The translations under genes were made by a program, and so were the position numbers. Below, one piece after another: positions 5,601 through 5,672 of a stretch of 5,672 bases of DNA. Position 1 is the stretch's first letter, and each line of letters begins with the position of its first letter. The notes beneath the pieces were generated by a model. The model saw only the letters and a program-made list of their open reading frames with translations. It was not told where the DNA came from and did no database searches. Origin of the DNA: an uncultured Clostridium sp. Its GTDB lineage: Bacteria; Bacillota; Clostridia; TANB77; CAG-465. The stretch lies in assembly GCA_905204915.1 (NCBI GenBank), contig CAJLBR010000056.1, positions 1 through 5,672 on the forward strand, written 5' to 3'.

Positions 5601-5672
5601 AAAAAATAACAAATTTGTGTGCTATAAAAATAGTTCTAAATTAAACTTCTTTTCGACTTTTTTATTCAGTTA
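5601..5672. other. Non-coding tail between off-window gene and terminator
   Basis: Going leftward on the minus strand, all three frames close almost at once: TAA at 5672-5670, TGA at 5668-5666 and TAA at 5664-5662. Any minus-strand gene entering from the right must stop at one of these or outside the window, leaving at least about 60 bases of 3' untranslated region before the hairpin. A short stretch after the first TAA reads as LNKKVEKKFNLELFL but has no start codon or ribosome binding site. I see no gene here. Confidence 0.5.

Noticed and set aside
1..5672. tRNA, rRNA, CRISPR array, phage or defence genes
   Set aside because: No cloverleaf, spaced direct-repeat array, ribosomal sequence or defence-type protein motif was seen. 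More than 90 percent of the window is taken up by four housekeeping genes.

Overview
The window is very AT-rich (roughly a quarter G+C by eye) and uses the standard stop codons. It looks like chromosomal housekeeping DNA from a low-GC Bacillota (Firmicutes), most likely a member of the Clostridia. The lineage call rests on the base composition, the strong purine-rich Shine-Dalgarno sites and the recJ / relA-type stringent-response gene / metallo-beta-lactamase (MBL) gene order. I cannot name a genus.

Layout, read along the minus strand from right to left: the right edge (5601-5672) is closed in all three minus frames and probably follows the end of an off-window gene. A perfect 13-bp hairpin with a T-run (5560-5600) is a good intrinsic terminator for that gene. 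An AT-rich intergenic stretch (about 5315-5559) holds a second, imperfect hairpin, short repeats and two weak promoter candidates. Four tightly packed genes then follow: recJ (5314-3629), a RelA/SpoT-type (p)ppGpp synthetase gene (3609-1438), a glyoxalase-II-like MBL hydrolase (1438-776) and ung (772-110). The gaps are 19 bp, a 1-base overlap and 3 bp, so this is almost certainly one operon with translational coupling at the last two junctions. At the left edge, an AT-rich symmetric stem-loop (72-114) overlaps the ung stop codon. It could serve as a bidirectional terminator for a plus-strand gene whose last 21 codons may end at 65-67.

Working together: RecJ (5'-3' ssDNA exonuclease) and Ung (uracil removal) are DNA-repair enzymes. 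The Rel protein makes the alarmone (p)ppGpp in response to starved ribosomes. The MBL protein is an intact metal hydrolase of unknown substrate.

Nothing here is an obviously new system: no phage, CRISPR, defence or complete mobile element is visible. The most interesting point is in the Rel protein. Its synthetase, TGS, zinc-finger and ACT parts are intact, but its N-terminal HD hydrolase domain has lost the HDxxED motif (now H-E-V-I-K-F). This predicts a synthetase-only Rel built on the bifunctional Firmicutes plan. Smaller oddities are a CGQC substitution in RecJ and an insertion-sequence-end-like repeat region upstream of recJ.
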